A stretch of 64,000 nt of DNA from Clarkia xantiana subsp. parviflora (GCA_036873135.1 JAPTYO010000008.1:30282761-30346760), one strand, 5' to 3'; positions 24,940-37,151 are shown, counted from the stretch's first letter. The notes: generated by a model from the letters alone, not told the origin. Program-made: numbers and translations.

Positions 24940-25205
24940 GATTAACTATCAAAATGACGACTATTCCAGAGGCGTCAACTACAAGCAATATCTTGGAAAA
25001 ACACCAAGGTCTACTATCAAAATGACGACTATTCCAGAGGCGTCAACTACAAGCAATATCTTGGAAAAACACCAAGGTCTACTATCAAAATGACGACTAT
25101 TCCAGAGGCGTCAACTACAAGCAATATCTTGAAAAAAAACCAAGGTCTACTATCAAAATGACAATTATTCCAAAGGCGTCAACTACAAGCAATATCTTGG
25201 ATTAA
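24940..25205 (+). repeat. ~68-bp tandem array, about 4 units
   Basis: Units contain 'actatcaaaatgacgactattcc' split over 'aggcgtcaactacaagcaat' and 'atcttgg'. A related array of about 3.5 units is at 53455-53690 in G2-B. The breakpoint of the 4.55-kb duplication lies in the first unit. Confidence 0.85.
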
Positions 25206-27659
25206 CACCAAGATTTACTATCAAAAGTAGCATGTTGAGGTATCCTCTTTGTAAAGACAAACCCCATGTTTACTTCTAAAAAATGACATGCTGTGACATC
25301 TCTTGTTAGAGGCAAATCCTCATGTTCATAGCCATTCCCTGGATTCAGAACAGGATGGGCAAATACAATACGGGACTGATCACCCCATAAGTGGCGGAAG
25401 TTCTCTTGTTAGACAACGACCCCACGCTACAACAAGTGTGAATTCCTATTTAAGGGTTCACTCTTTATGGCGAATGTCTTCTTGTTAGATGACAATTCCA
25501 TACTATGAATTCCTGTTTAAAGGGTTCACTCTATACGGCGAACGTCCTCTTGTTAGATGACAATCCCATACTATGAATTCCTGTTTAAAGGGCTCACTCT
25601 TTACGGCAAAAGTCCTCTTGTTAGATGACAATTCCGTACTACAGATTTTCAAACCGTGTTGCATGGTTCCTGGACGCAGAAAGCATGCATCACAATTCAT
25701 ATTTTCAAAAAGTGTTACGTGGTCCCTGGACGCAGGAATCATGTATCACAAATACTTTTTCAAATATTTTATCAAATATTTTACGTATCAAATATTTTAT
25801 CAACACGGTTTTTGCGTGTATCACGAGCTTTTTTAGGGTTCACAAATATTTTTTCAAAAACCAAAATGTTTTTACGTATGCTTCCCCAACGCGGGTTGAT
25901 ACACGCTGGCAGGTGCGCACCCTGTTTAAAACTCTTGAAATTTACAAGTCGAGTCTTGTACAACGTCGCCTTAGAGTGGAACTAAGAGACGGTATAAACT
26001 AGTATGTTGCTTAGCCAAGATAACACCTTTCAAATACACTACTTGTTAAGAAAAATTGGTATACGCAAAATACTTGGCATGTTAAAACATATATAACGGC
26101 AAGCTATTCAGGAAAGAAGGGCAACATGTGTAATGCATCATGCAAGCAATCAGGAGAGCATCTCAAGTCATCAATCAAGAAGTGGCTAATGGTCACGGCT
26201 GTGGAGACTACATCTATGATTACTAGTCATCCACATCCAACAAAAACCTACAATGCGCAAGTCGCAACATCCTATGCTCTATACATCTTGCCATGCCTTG
26301 GAATCTAACCAAGAGGGGCGATCATAACACTCAACAATGAGCGACATACAGTCGCAACTACGGACATCATGTTCATCATCTAAGGATATCTATCCTATCT
26401 TCCAAGTCCAAAGCATATGGACGACATAGATAACTCAAGGTATGAAATATTACTAACAAGTTATCACATGATTATTATTGAAAACTGGTCCAGGTGACAA
26501 AATATCATGCAAGCAAAGTCATGAACAAAGAATTATCAACACCAACCCATTCACAAAGGGTTCAACATGCTGGAAGCAGACAGCCCGACACCAACCAAGA
26601 GTTAACATCATCTCTAAGTACCTATGGCAAAGAGTTCATAATGTCAACATCAAATGCAATGTCGTCATCCACACAAAGGACACGACAAGAATGATTGTTT
26701 CAAAATTCAACACAACATAGCTCTTCAACATAAGGGCGACAATCAACAATACGGGCATCAAAATCAGCAATCAACAAATACTTACCTCAATAGGAGTAAC
26801 GCTCCTCCTTGGGCCGGTCTCTCGACCGGGGGGCAGAAGACACCACTACAAAACCCTCAACTCTATTTCCTTTATCACAAGAAGGAATTAGCACCGTCAT
26901 GCTCGGCATAAAGAACTAAGAATCGCTCGAGGAACGCGCCCCTGCGTCGGATCTTTTGAGAATTATGCTAAAAACAGAAGCTGCAGCCAACAATAACTTG
27001 GAAAATTAACAAGTTCAAAGAAGATACAATGAGACATCTTACTCACAAGCCCTTTACCGCGACCATGTCCGAAGACTCCAGAGTAGCGGGGGCACTTGTA
27101 CGGACATTCCTCCCAACAAACATATTACTGTACACATCAGCTATCTGCAAAGACAAGCTTTTTCCCATCAAGATGGAGATGTGGACTTACTCATGGTAAC
27201 AGCCGTGGGAAGACTAATTCTGACAAGAAGACAGCAAGATCTGATATCCAGGAAAATGCAACCAACAATCCAGTCAGTGCGTAAACGCGCATCAACACTT
27301 ATGCAAACATTTATGCAACGGACGCTCCATGTAAGACAACCATGTACGTACAAGACTCGTTAGTCTTCATGCAACAAGTAACAAGCATCACGCAATGGGG
27401 GCAACCTCTTCAACACATTAACCTTGCATGACAACACCGAGCTCATACTCGCAGCGTACAAGATTACAATGGTGGAATATTTTCTAAGTACTTGGCTCAG
27501 GATGACAGTCAGCATATCGCAAGCTATCGGCATACAACCACGTGTCAGCATGTTATCAGGAGTTGGCATATAACCTGTGTTCGCATCAAGCGTACGGATA
27601 CAGCATACATAGCCGGAGATGGTGAAAATATTCTAAGTGCGGGGGAAAATACGCACACA

Positions 27660-28015
27660 CAATGTACGTACATACATGTCGACAAGGATGCATGTCGACA
27701 AGGAGGAAAATATTTTCTAAGTGTTTCCATGTACGTACATACATGTCGACAAGGAGAAAATATTTTCTAAGTGTTTCCATGTACGTACATACATGTCGAC
27801 AATGATGCATGTCGACAAGGAGAAAATATTTTCTAAGTGTTTCCATGTACGTACATACATGTCGACAGGGATGCATGTCGACAGGGAGAAAATATTTTCT
27901 AAGTGTTTCCATGTACGTACATACATGTCGACAAGGATGCATGTCGACAAGGAGAAAATATTTTCTAAGTGTTTCCATGTACGTACATACATGTCGACAA
28001 AGATGGATTGCGTAC
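27660..28015 (+). repeat. 67-bp array in G2-A, about 6 units
   Basis: Each unit has 'tttccatgtacgtacata' then 'catgtcgacaaggatg' and 'aaaatattttctaagtg'; some units lack a 15-bp piece. Imperfect palindromes around GTAC and GTCGAC recur in each. ORFs through it on either strand are by-products of the repeat. Confidence 0.9.
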
Positions 28016-28344
28016 AACAAGTAGCTATGCCTCCTAAGCACACCTACGACGCTCATCGACAAAGCTCATACGACGACATCTATGTCTATACATGACGCTC
28101 AACAATACATCGCCTAAGCTATCATTACCAACATACAACCATTAGCGTCAACGCGCATAGCAAAGTCAACGCGCATAGCAAAGTCAACGCACATAGAAAA
28201 GTTGATACGTGCAACAAAGGTGGCCAACGTCCGAAGAAGCTATCATGCAAGCGGTGCGACTAACGTGACGAACCACGAAGAGCAAACACGACAACATCTA
28301 GGAAAAATATTTTTCTAAGGCATCAAGACAACAAACGACTACCC

Positions 28345-29065
28345 CCAAAGACGTTTGACAACTTCCGACAACCAACAAACCCGTTAAGGGAAAAAGCTAC
28401 ACGTACCGACCAAAAGGCCTTTACATAAAGGCATGGGGGCAATATGTCCAATGGGGGAATTTTACCACAACTATCCACTGAGGTAAAAAATCGTCTAAGG
28501 CATGAGCTAACGACGATGGAAACAACAACCAACCAGCAATTATTCAACATACGAACACCAATGAGCAGCTCTATGCGACAACAACAACAAATAGTTCAAA
28601 GGAACAACAATACGACAACATCCAAAAATCAAGACGAAGCTGTCCTGTAAAATCGAGTTTCCAGACTACCTCAATATGTGACAAAAAGTATCACAATGGA
28701 CTCCACTCGTCGAGACGATTTCAGAAAGGTAAAGACCGCGGCGACGGAGCACGGGAAGGCGGCGCGTGGGTTGCACATGCCGGCAGGGCAGCACGCATGC
28801 GACGACGCGTGAGGGCGCGTCCGGCGATTCTGTAGGCGGCGCCGGAATCCTTGCGATGATCTGAGTCGATTGGTGGTATCAATTTCTGAAAACAAGTCAA
28901 CGATCAAACACGTAACTTTCGGGATACACCTAAAGTTTACGACGGTGAAGAAACTATGAACAAGCAAATGGTTTCTAGAAATGGTGGAGCAATCACCTGC
29001 AAAGAAGGATGAAGAATGAATTCCAAAAAAGCTGGAAGAATGATTGGGGATTAGTGTAATCACAT
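28345..29065. other. Extra segment in G2-A with a TRIM-related GC-rich block
   Basis: Absent from the same place in G2-B (near 57575). Within it, 28670-28985 resembles 33640-33945 of the TRIM-like element: both share 'gagacgatt', 'cgggaaggyggcgcgtgg', 'gcgtgag' with 'gcgcgt', and 'gtcgattggtg'. Short similar sequences, CCCAAAGAC and CCCAAAAGAT, flank the segment. I see no terminal inverted repeats. Confidence 0.55.
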
Positions 29066-29580
29066 ATCCCAAAAGATGCCTTGGTGATAAGGATCAAAGG
29101 AGTAATTCATCTACACCCACGCCTAAGTGCTTACGGTGTACTCCACCCTCTTCTAAGTATTTATCCCTACGCGCATGATTATTTTAGTGCTACGCGTATC
29201 AAGTTCATCATTTTACATACATGTTTGCATATCGCATGATTCATGATTTATTAATCGCTAAGTCATTTTAGAGTATACGGATTATATTTCTAGCATCACG
29301 TAATTACGTTCTTGCCATGACCGTTACTTGTGCATGCATGTTGATAAAAAGCATGTCCGCATGACACATTACTAATTGCTTACATCCCTAGCGGTAATCA
29401 TGTTTGCACGATATATACGCGCATTCTCTATTGCACTAACCGTGATGACAGGAAATAATGTCACTCGGTCAAAAAATCAAAGGACGGACGAAATCAAGAC
29501 TTCTACGTCCAACCGACATGTACCCTAACTCAAAATAGAGTCAAGAAAGGTTTTGAACCTTTACTTGACTCGGGGGCAAG

Positions 29581-30425
29581 TGTTGGATATATGGCCAATT
29601 CGGGTTCGTATTTATATTTCGGGCCTCGTAAACACGTCAAAAATCACATCACGGTTCGAAAAAAGTCTCCTGAGGGTCAAAACGGTCCGGAAGCGCGTTA
29701 CGCGCGTCCGGGTTGCATTGCAATCCGGAGGTCCGGGTTGCGCGACAATCCGGACCTCGCCGAATTGCCCAAATTCGACGAGGTCCGGATTGCACTACAG
29801 GTATTACGCGATTACCGTTTACGTATAGAGAAGTCGAGTTCGCGCATTGCCAATATTGATGACGGTTACCGTTTTCTTTTGAACCGTCATCAAACCGCTT
29901 CAAAACCGGGTCCGGTCCCAAGGAAGCCTATAAATAGGAGGCCTTGGCCACCCATTTTCACACTTCCTCTCATTTGCCCAACTTTGGCACTTTGAGCTCT
30001 GACTTCTCTCTAGAAATATTTTCTCTCTCTAAGATTACCTTTTTAGCCCCAATCGTGACTTAGGCATCGGAGAGGGCTCCACTAGCACCACCCCCCATCT
30101 CCGTGCTAGTACTGGCCCTTTGTGCAGGAAACGGGCCCCAAAGCTAAGGCGAGGAAGAGAAATAGGAGTAAGATGTGCCCAGACGTTCAGACTTGGGCAC
30201 AAACCGCCATTTCTTGAGACACAACCGTTTATTGAGACACAGACTCCTCTTGAGATACAACCGTTTCCCGAGACACCGACTTTTTCCGAGACACAGCGTT
30301 AAAACCGAACACTCGTCATCGGCATAAGGTGAATACCTCTTCCAGGCGAAGGGTGTCAGCCCAAAACCCGAACAACCCACTCAGACAGACGCGTCCATCC
30401 GACCCAGTTCACCCAGGACGCAACA
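29581..30425 (+). repeat. G2-A 3' LTR
   Basis: 845 bp, TGTTGGATAT...GGACGCAACA. TATA box CTATAAATAG near 29930. Contains a short run of 'cgagacac/tgagacac' repeats (30215-30295). It is related to the G2-B LTRs. The GGGCC target copy follows. Confidence 0.88.
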
Positions 30426-30430
30426 GGGCC

Positions 30431-30935
30431 AGACCCAAATCCCAATTGACATGGGAGGCCCAGAATTGGGCCTCCTCAATACATAGGCCGGCCGAAACAT
30501 TAGTGAGGGGTAAGGTGGACTTTTGTCCACTTTACTCCTCCTATAAATAAGAGGTGTTAGGGAATATTTTAGGGTTAATCATAATTCCCTCACAAGAGTG
30601 TTTTAGAGAGAAAAACCCTCTTCCCATACATCAAGGTTCGGCCGCACCATTCACTACACCAAGGGTGTGCCAAATTGCTTTCGAGCAAACTCTCCGAAGA
30701 TCTGTCCCTGTGCCAAGAATTGATATGACGCTTTGCTGTAAAGCTAACACCAAGTAGGGCTTCTTTCACAAGAACCTCTACGGGTTCCGTCCGGTGGATC
30801 GAGAACTCCCTCGTGCAAAAGATCTTGGACTACAGTAACTACTGAGGTATGTGTAGTTCTTCTGCTGCGTACTTTCGATTACATGCACGTATCATGTTTT
30901 GTGTTTTCGTAGTGATTACTCCCAGTAATCTAACA
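30431..30935 (+). repeat. C2 5' LTR, right part, with TATA box
   Basis: Continues the LTR after the second GGGCC and ends AATCTAACA. A TATA box (CTATAAATAAG, 30541-30551) lies in a 48-bp stretch that the 3' LTR has lost. Confidence 0.85.
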
Positions 30936-30951
30936 GTTGTATCAGAGCCTG
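30936..30951 (+). other. C2 primer-binding site
   Basis: GTTGTATCAGAGCCTG directly after the LTR. TGTATCAGAGCC differs by one base from TGGTATCAGAGCC, the usual complement of initiator tRNA-Met in copia elements. Confidence 0.75.
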
Positions 30952-31558
30952 TGTTAGGAGTTCATGATTTTGATAAATTTGTGTTCTTGAAAATTTAAAA
31001 CTTTGGACCGAATTTTTTATAGAAGATTTTAAAAAGTTTCGAATTTTAGGGTTTTGTGTGATAGGTCCGAAATTTTTATGTTCATGGTAAAGTTGATGTT
31101 CATGATCTTCAAGAAAAAGATGATATTTATCAAAATCGAACATTGGATTGAAGATCTTATTAAAATTTGATCTTAAAATTTGACCACTTGTTCCCAATTA
31201 ATGTTTGTGCCGAAATTTATAATTTTTTTTCAAGGTAAATTTTTTAATTTCTTGGTCATTAAGCAATGAAATTTCGGCACATACATAGAAAATTATTAAA
31301 ATTATATTGTTTACCATATTTTAATTTTTTAATTAAGGTAACAATATATCTATAATTGGGAACATAAGGATAGATTTACATTAAAATATATAGAAATATA
31401 TAACTATCAATATATCTAAATATTTAAATAGGGTTAAAGATATTATTGATAGATTTAGTTACCTAAAAAATTGAGAAAATATATTGTCAGTTATTTGTTT
31501 CCCTATTAAAGATATTGACAATAAATAAAATATATATATTATATATTATGCCGAAATT

Positions 31559-31616
<58 letters not shown>

Positions 31617-32562
31617 CGATTGATTTATCTTAAAGATAGAATCTTAGAAATATATATATATATATGTTTGTTAATGACCGAAATATATATATATATATAA
31701 TATTGGAAATTATTTTATATAGTTAATGTTACTTGGTGGCTAAGTTTAATATTTTTAATGGATTTAAAACCCTACATGGGCCACAAATAAACATTTCGGC
31801 CCAACCTTTTAAATTTTAATTATTGGGCCGGTCCAATATGTTTAACCGGGACAAAATAAAATCGAACCGGAATTTTTCAATCGGTTCGACTTATTCGGGT
31901 CGGGCCGGGTAATTAAGTGGATCTAACCGAACCGGTTTTGAGTGTTGAACCAAACCAAACCCTATTTCTTAGACCGGTTCGGACCGAACCAGATTTTAAA
32001 TTTAAAACCGGACCGAACCGGATTTTTGCCGGACCCAACCGGATTTTCTGAACCGGACCAAAATGGAATGAAATTGGCTGAACCGAACAATGTTTTCTAA
32101 ACCAAATTCAAGTCAATTAAAATAGGGAGTCAAGTTTTAAAATCCAAATGTTTTTGAACCTCGAAATGGATTACACAGTGCTCACAGGATAGGGTTCCTA
32201 ACATTTATGCCTTGTTTCGATTATGGGGATGGATCTCGGAGATACATGTTTTTGTGACTGGTTAAATTAGTGGGCTGAATTGCAATTGTTTATCATTCAA
32301 TATATATTTATGCATGATTAGAACTGTTGTCTTGACTGAGTCAAGCTAGCTGGACATTACATGTTGTGGGCGTATCCCTAGTTAAATATATGGTATGCGC
32401 ACTAGAATAGACATGCTGTGATGGTTGAAAATGCTTAGGATTCATGTCTAGAAGCTTGCGTGATTGAATATAAGCATGAATTGCAAATCAGCCTCTAATG
32501 TTTAAAATTATTTTAAAACCGAAAACCAGCCGCCAAACATGTATGATTGATGTGGATGTTAC
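30952..32562. other. C2 leader: AT-rich, microsatellite and AACCGG-rich stretch
   Basis: No coding sequence recognised. It holds a (TA)n tract (31559-31613, a shorter one at 31650-31700) and a stretch full of GAACCGG/AACCGGA motifs (31850-32075). From 32408 on it matches the inverted copy ending at 5131. Confidence 0.65.
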
Positions 32563-34236
32563 TATCAACGTTTATAATTGTAGAGAGGTTGGAGAGTATG
32601 AAGAGAGCAATCCTTTCATTATACTAATCATGATATGAGAAGGTTGCTTCACCATTACAATAGTGGAGGCTCCTTTATATAGGAGACCTCATGGGCTAAT
32701 ATGAAAACCCTAGTAAACATTAGGGACTAGAATGTAAATACCATAACTAAGACAACTTAGCATAATTAGATATTAGTCCCCATACATATAATATCCCAAT
32801 ATTCCCCCATCTTCTTCTCCTTCCTTCTTCAATCCGAAGCACATCCCAATCTTTGACAATTTATGCTCAATCTTCAAAATGAATCTTCAAGGTCCACCGT
32901 GCTCTCAGAGGTGAACATCCACTTGTAGCCTTCATGGTCTCTCAGAGGTGTGATAATCCACGTGTAGCAACAATCGGTTGGTCTTCATCATGCTCTCAGC
33001 GGAGTGATGACAGATGCCACCTATGGCCTTGAAGTATTCAGAAAACAAAATGGTTGAACGGAAGATGAAGTTCCAATGTCCCAGTCTTACTGCGAAGCTG
33101 AGGTTCCTATGTTTCAATCTTCCAGAAGGTGAAGTTCCGATGTCTCAGTCTTTCTGCGAAGCTGAGGTTCCTATGTTCCACTCTTCTATAATGTTCAACC
33201 GAAGATGAAGCTCCACACTTCAATCTTCAACAAATTCAACCGAAAAACAGTTGAAATCCATCAATCAAGCTATCTATAGCTCGAATCCATCATAATATCA
33301 TCAAAACCACAGCATATCCATCACGGCACACTAAATTTCAGCAATTTCAGCTAAAAACAGCAATTTTCTGCACATTTCTGCATTTTCCAGCAATTTCCAG
33401 CCGATTTCCAGCAATTTCAGCAGAATTTCAGCATTTACAGCAGCAAATCCAGCAAAAACAGCATCTAAACCGCAGCAAAAAAAAAAACGATTCCAGCCAT
33501 AATACTCAACCCGGGACAGCAGATTTCAGCAATGATGAACAGATGCAAACAACAGCAGCAAAATCCAATGAAACAGTAGCAGAATTGCATCAATTCAGCT
33601 GAATTTTAACAGTAAGATTCGAACAACCAAATCACCTCGGAATTTGACGTATAATATATCAATGGAATCGTGAGACCGAGACGATTCCGAAAAACTAAAT
33701 TTCGCGGCGATTGGACATCGGGAAGGTGGCGCGTGGCCTGCACGCGCCGGCGGGGCTCAACTCACGCGGCGGCGCGTGAGAGCGCGTGCGGTGGTTTCTG
33801 ACGGCGCCGGAAACTGCAGAATGTTCGCCGGAGGTTGCTGGGTCGATTGGTGATGTCAATTTTGGAAGAAGAGGTGTAAATCAAATGGGTATTTTTCGGG
33901 GCTAGGGACTTAACCTACGGCAGGAACAGATTTTCTGGAAAAATGAAAAACGAAATTGAAATCAAAACACCAAGATCGAAACCTGGCTCTGATACCATAT
34001 CAACGTTTATAATTGTAGAGAGGTTGGAGAGTATGAAGAGAGCAATCCTTTCATTATACTAAACATGATATGAGAAGGTTGCTTCACCATTACAATAGTG
34101 GAGGCTCCTTTATATAGGAGACCTCATGGGCTAATATGAAAACCCTAGTAAACATTAGGGACTAGAATGTAAATACCATAACTAAGACAACTTAGCATAA
34201 TTAGATATTAGTCCCCATACATATAATATCCCAATA
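32563..34236 (-). mobile_element. TRIM-like non-autonomous LTR element, TSD GTTAC, TA...TA termini
   Basis: Two 239-bp LTRs with one difference seen (32563-32801; 33998-34236) flank about 1.2 kb of non-coding DNA; GTTAC lies on both sides (32558-32562, 34237-34241). On the minus strand the LTR reads TATTGGG...GTTGATA, not TG...CA. The PBS lies at 33982-33997 and a polypurine tract complement at about 32802-32812. At 1674 bp it is larger than classic TRIMs. No gag or pol. The interior has CAGCAATTTC-type low-complexity DNA (33345-33480) and ~57-bp repeats (33060-33190). Confidence 0.9.
33982..33997 (-). other. Primer-binding site for initiator tRNA-Met
   Basis: On the minus strand TGGTATCAGAGCCAGG follows the LTR without a gap. 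It is complementary to the 3' end of plant initiator tRNA-Met (ending CTCTGATACCA), which fixes the element's orientation. Confidence 0.9.
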
Positions 34237-34750
34237 GTTACATGTTTGACAAGTATGCTAGAATGTTAAGGATGTAGTTGCGTTTGATAATTTACATAAA
34301 AGTAGAATTATAAATGCAAACATGAGTTCCTCGGAACATTAGACGCATGACGCGTAAGCATGTATGTGGTATCAATGATGAATGTTACTAGCGTATGATA
34401 ATTTGCATGGATTGTAGAATTGTGTATGCATGAGTGAATTCATCGGAATGATTTTTCCAAAACAAAAAGGGGCTTGGGAAAGCCAAGATCGGGTATGCTT
34501 ATTTTAAAATTCCCATTCCGGTAATTTGCGATGTAAACCGTTTTTAATAAACTGATCTATTGGATAGAAGACGACAATAGTGTGAACTCTTTCACAGCCA
34601 ACTTCCATTGATTTACTGGTGGTCGGTTGGTTTAGATGAATGAGGAATCACTATCTGTCGGACTCTATCTTAATAAATATTTGATGTATGCAATTCTTTC
34701 TCAAAATTTTATTGTCTCCCTGATTTTGCTTGATCATCGATGTGTTAGTC

Positions 34751-35623
34751 ATGGCTGCGATCAACAATGTGATCTCCCAAATGAATAAGGGAGTAAGATT
34801 GAACAACAATAATTATAAGATCTGGAATAAGCGCGGAAGGATGGTGATTACTGAAATGAGAGGCTTGGTGCACTTGACCACGAAGAAAGTCAGGGCAGAG
34901 GGAGACCTCACGGCTGAATTGGAGAAAATTCATGATCAATGGGATGCAAAGGATCAAGAGATTCGTTCTGCCTTGGTGTCACTGCTGGAGGATGACATAC
35001 TCTATGGGTATGATCACTATGAGTCTGCCATGGACCTGTGGGATGGTCTTAAGGCAAGGTTTGGTGTTTACACCACAGCCCAGAAGCGATCGTTAAACAT
35101 CGTTTTAGACTCATATAAAATGAATCCAAAGCACACAATGAAGGAGCATCTTAGACATATGTCTAACATGCTTGCTGAACTCAAGGAGGCAGGAGAGATC
35201 CTGACCGACGAACAAAATGTCCAATGCGTGATTCGTTCTTTGCTTGACTCTTGGAATAGCATGAAAATGCACCTTACCCATGCCACTCAACTCGATAACC
35301 TCGAGAAAGTGCGAGTTCACCTCGAGCTGTAGAAGGATCGTCTCAAGGCTGAAAAGCCGAGAGCGGAAATGGATCTAGCATCCTCGAATCCAGCTGAGCA
35401 AAAGGGTAAGCGTAAGAGGAAGGGAAAGAACTTTCAGGTCAAGGACGATAAGCCGCTAGCTCCAAAGTCTCAGAAGAAGTTCAAACGAAAGAAATTCGGA
35501 GGCAAGAAAGGCAAAGCAAAAAAAAAACGTAAAGAGGAAACTCGAACGTGTTTTAGGTGTGGTGTGAAAGGACACCTTGATATTGCCTGCACAAATCCTC
35601 CTAAGGTACGTGCTGAAGAATAA
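34751..35623 (+). pseudogene. C2 gag with zinc knuckle, one amber stop
   Basis: ATG at 34751 (MAAINNVISQMNKGVRL). Same capsid-like order as the left copy, then a basic linker and an intact CCHC knuckle (C-x2-C-x4-H-x4-C, near 35550). A single in-frame TAG at 35330-35332 replaces what is a Glu codon in the left copy. The left copy's TGA is not present here (the codon is CGA). Confidence 0.9.
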
Positions 35624-36392
35624 TGATAAACTCATAGTTTCTTCAAGGAATCCTCGAGAGTAATTCATTTTACCTTTTTGAATTACAGAACCGAGAAGGC
35701 GAACAAGCACAAACCTTTGGAACCTGAGGGCATGCCCCCGAGTCATAAAAATAGAAAGACTTTATCTTTATTTGCTTTGAGAAATTGAACCTCTTCATAA
35801 TTTTGAGTTTAAACATGCTTTATAATAATAATGTTCCTTTTAATTATTTGTTTAACGCATTGCTTACATATTAATTATAAATCTTATTTTATTATTATCA
35901 CTCCATTGAATGAAATAAACGGTAATGATAATCATGTTTGAAATAGTTAAAATCGATTAAATTGAATTAAATTCAGAAATGAAATGATTTAACCAAGGGT
36001 ATAACCCCAGAGTAGACTGCGCAACACGCAAGTGGACCTCGATAGACGGAACACATTGTTTCATTACATGAGTTTAATATTGAAGTGTTTATATGATGAC
36101 GTGCTGAATTTTCGTTTGCACTCCTTCGGAAATATGACTTATTGATAACATTTACATCTGTAGAGGCTTCGGAGACTGCCACGACCTTGTAAAAGTATCA
36201 GCTGACGCACAAGGTGAAAACCTAAAACGCTCAGTTCAGAGATGGGATAAAATCTCTGAGATAAGTCAGCAAACGAAGAAGGATAAAGTCGGTTAAACGA
36301 TTTTCCTTCCAAACGCCTTGAACGATAAATCAGGCTAGGCATTCAAGTTAAATAACACACTTCAAGAAGCACAGTTTATATATTTACATAAT
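35624..36392. other. C2 interior, no recognisable protease or integrase (left of G1)
   Basis: Non-coding. Corresponds to part of 1641-3585 in the inverted copy. Ends in ATAAT, the target site of G1. Confidence 0.6.
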
Positions 36393-37151
36393 TGTTAGGT
36401 TCTAAGTTTCAGGTCAACGGGCGGTCGACCTAAGCCTTATTCCTCACTGGAGATGTTGCGGATTCGGTGCTCTTGAGTCTTGTCGTCCTAATCCGTATCT
36501 TTCTGTCCTTCGCCTTCTCTTCTCTTCTCGCCCTGCAAGAGGGGCAATACCAAGCACGGAGGGGGGGGGGGTGGTGCTTGATGTACCCTCTCCGATGCCT
36601 AAGTCAGTACGGTATTTGTAGAGAGATAAAGCTAGAGAGATGTCAGAGCTAAATTATACACTTAGCCAAGATGTTCAAATGAATGGTGGAAGAGTTGTAT
36701 TTATAGGCAACGGTGTCATTAAGGTGACTTAATGACATCGTTAACCTTTAAACACAATTAATTAGCCCTTAATCACGTAATTAAGACCTTAAGGCACGGA
36801 GAAGGTTGGCGGAAATAAACCGAGTATGGGAGTCGGAAAATGGTGTCAGGGCCCTTGGGGGGAGGAAAATCCGACCCCCAAGGGTAGGGGTTGGGTGTGG
36901 CCACCCAACCCTATCTCCCCTAGGGGATATCGGGTTGGCTGACCCGATCTCCCCTAGGGGAGGTCGGGTGTGGCCACCCGTCCTCACCTAGGTGAGTTTA
37001 CCTCGGTCCGGATGAGTATTTTGGCCTCGTCCGGACCGTTGGTGTTTCCGCGGGGTGTTTGGGTCGAAGTTTCGATTTACAATCATTAACGGGGTGATCA
37101 AAATAAAACGATTCGGGAGTCAACGGGTTCAAATTGGGCGTATATCCATCA
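36393..37151 (-). repeat. G1 3' LTR
   Basis: 759 bp, TGTTAGGTTC...TATCCATCA on the plus strand. TATA box on the minus strand at about 36697-36706. Compared with the other LTR it has a 35-bp extra piece near 36926 (a GATCTCCCCTAGGGGA repeat unit), a longer G-run and a small CTTCT repeat difference. Confidence 0.92.

Larger units (their letters stand above)
19380..24996 (+). repeat. Tandem unit copy 4 (native arrangement, no deletion)
   Basis: Host DNA 19380-21628, then the left end of C2 (21629-21727), then G2-A to 24996. Compared with copies 2 and 3 it holds the extra 21009-22087, so this is the original arrangement and the others are derived. Host 21009-21628 is very AT-rich with no ORF. 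Confidence 0.88.
24214..29580. other. G2-A 3' non-coding region
   Basis: No protease, RT or integrase in any frame. It holds a ~68-bp tandem (24940-25200), a hairpin-forming GGCCGGTC-TCTC-GACCGG near 26812, a 67-bp array (27660-28015), a few 20-bp 'gcgcatagcaaagtcaac' repeats (28150-28200), a 0.7-kb extra segment (28345-29065) missing from G2-B, and the polypurine tract at 29568-29580. Confidence 0.75.
21728..30425 (+). mobile_element. G2-A: non-autonomous Tat-like gypsy element (TSD GGGCC)
   Basis: 8.7 kb between GGGCC at 21723-21727 and 30426-30430; the uninterrupted target is visible in the C2 3' LTR near 49497. It has a PBS-like sequence, a gag-like ORF, 5.4 kb of non-coding DNA with tandem arrays, a polypurine tract (ACTCGGGGGCAAG ending at 29580) and a full 3' LTR. 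There is no pol. The 5' LTR is replaced by a hairpin (see 21728-21795). It is broken by several frameshifts in gag. Confidence 0.85.

Noticed and set aside
25573..26002. Overlapping ORFs of 87-125 codons in three frames
   Set aside because: No conserved frame between G2-A and G2-B (53908-54340); non-coding region of G2.
27586..28095. Long ORFs on both strands with periodic peptides (repeats of YVRTWK/HVRTYM type)
   Set aside because: They are produced by the 67-bp array; frames on both strands are equally open and rotate with the unit length.
31515..31700. ORF of alternating Ile-Tyr
   Set aside because: Translation of a TA microsatellite.
33978..33997. Perfect match to the 3' end of initiator tRNA-Met as a possible tRNA gene
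   Set aside because: Only the 3' end is present and it abuts an LTR, so it is a primer-binding site.
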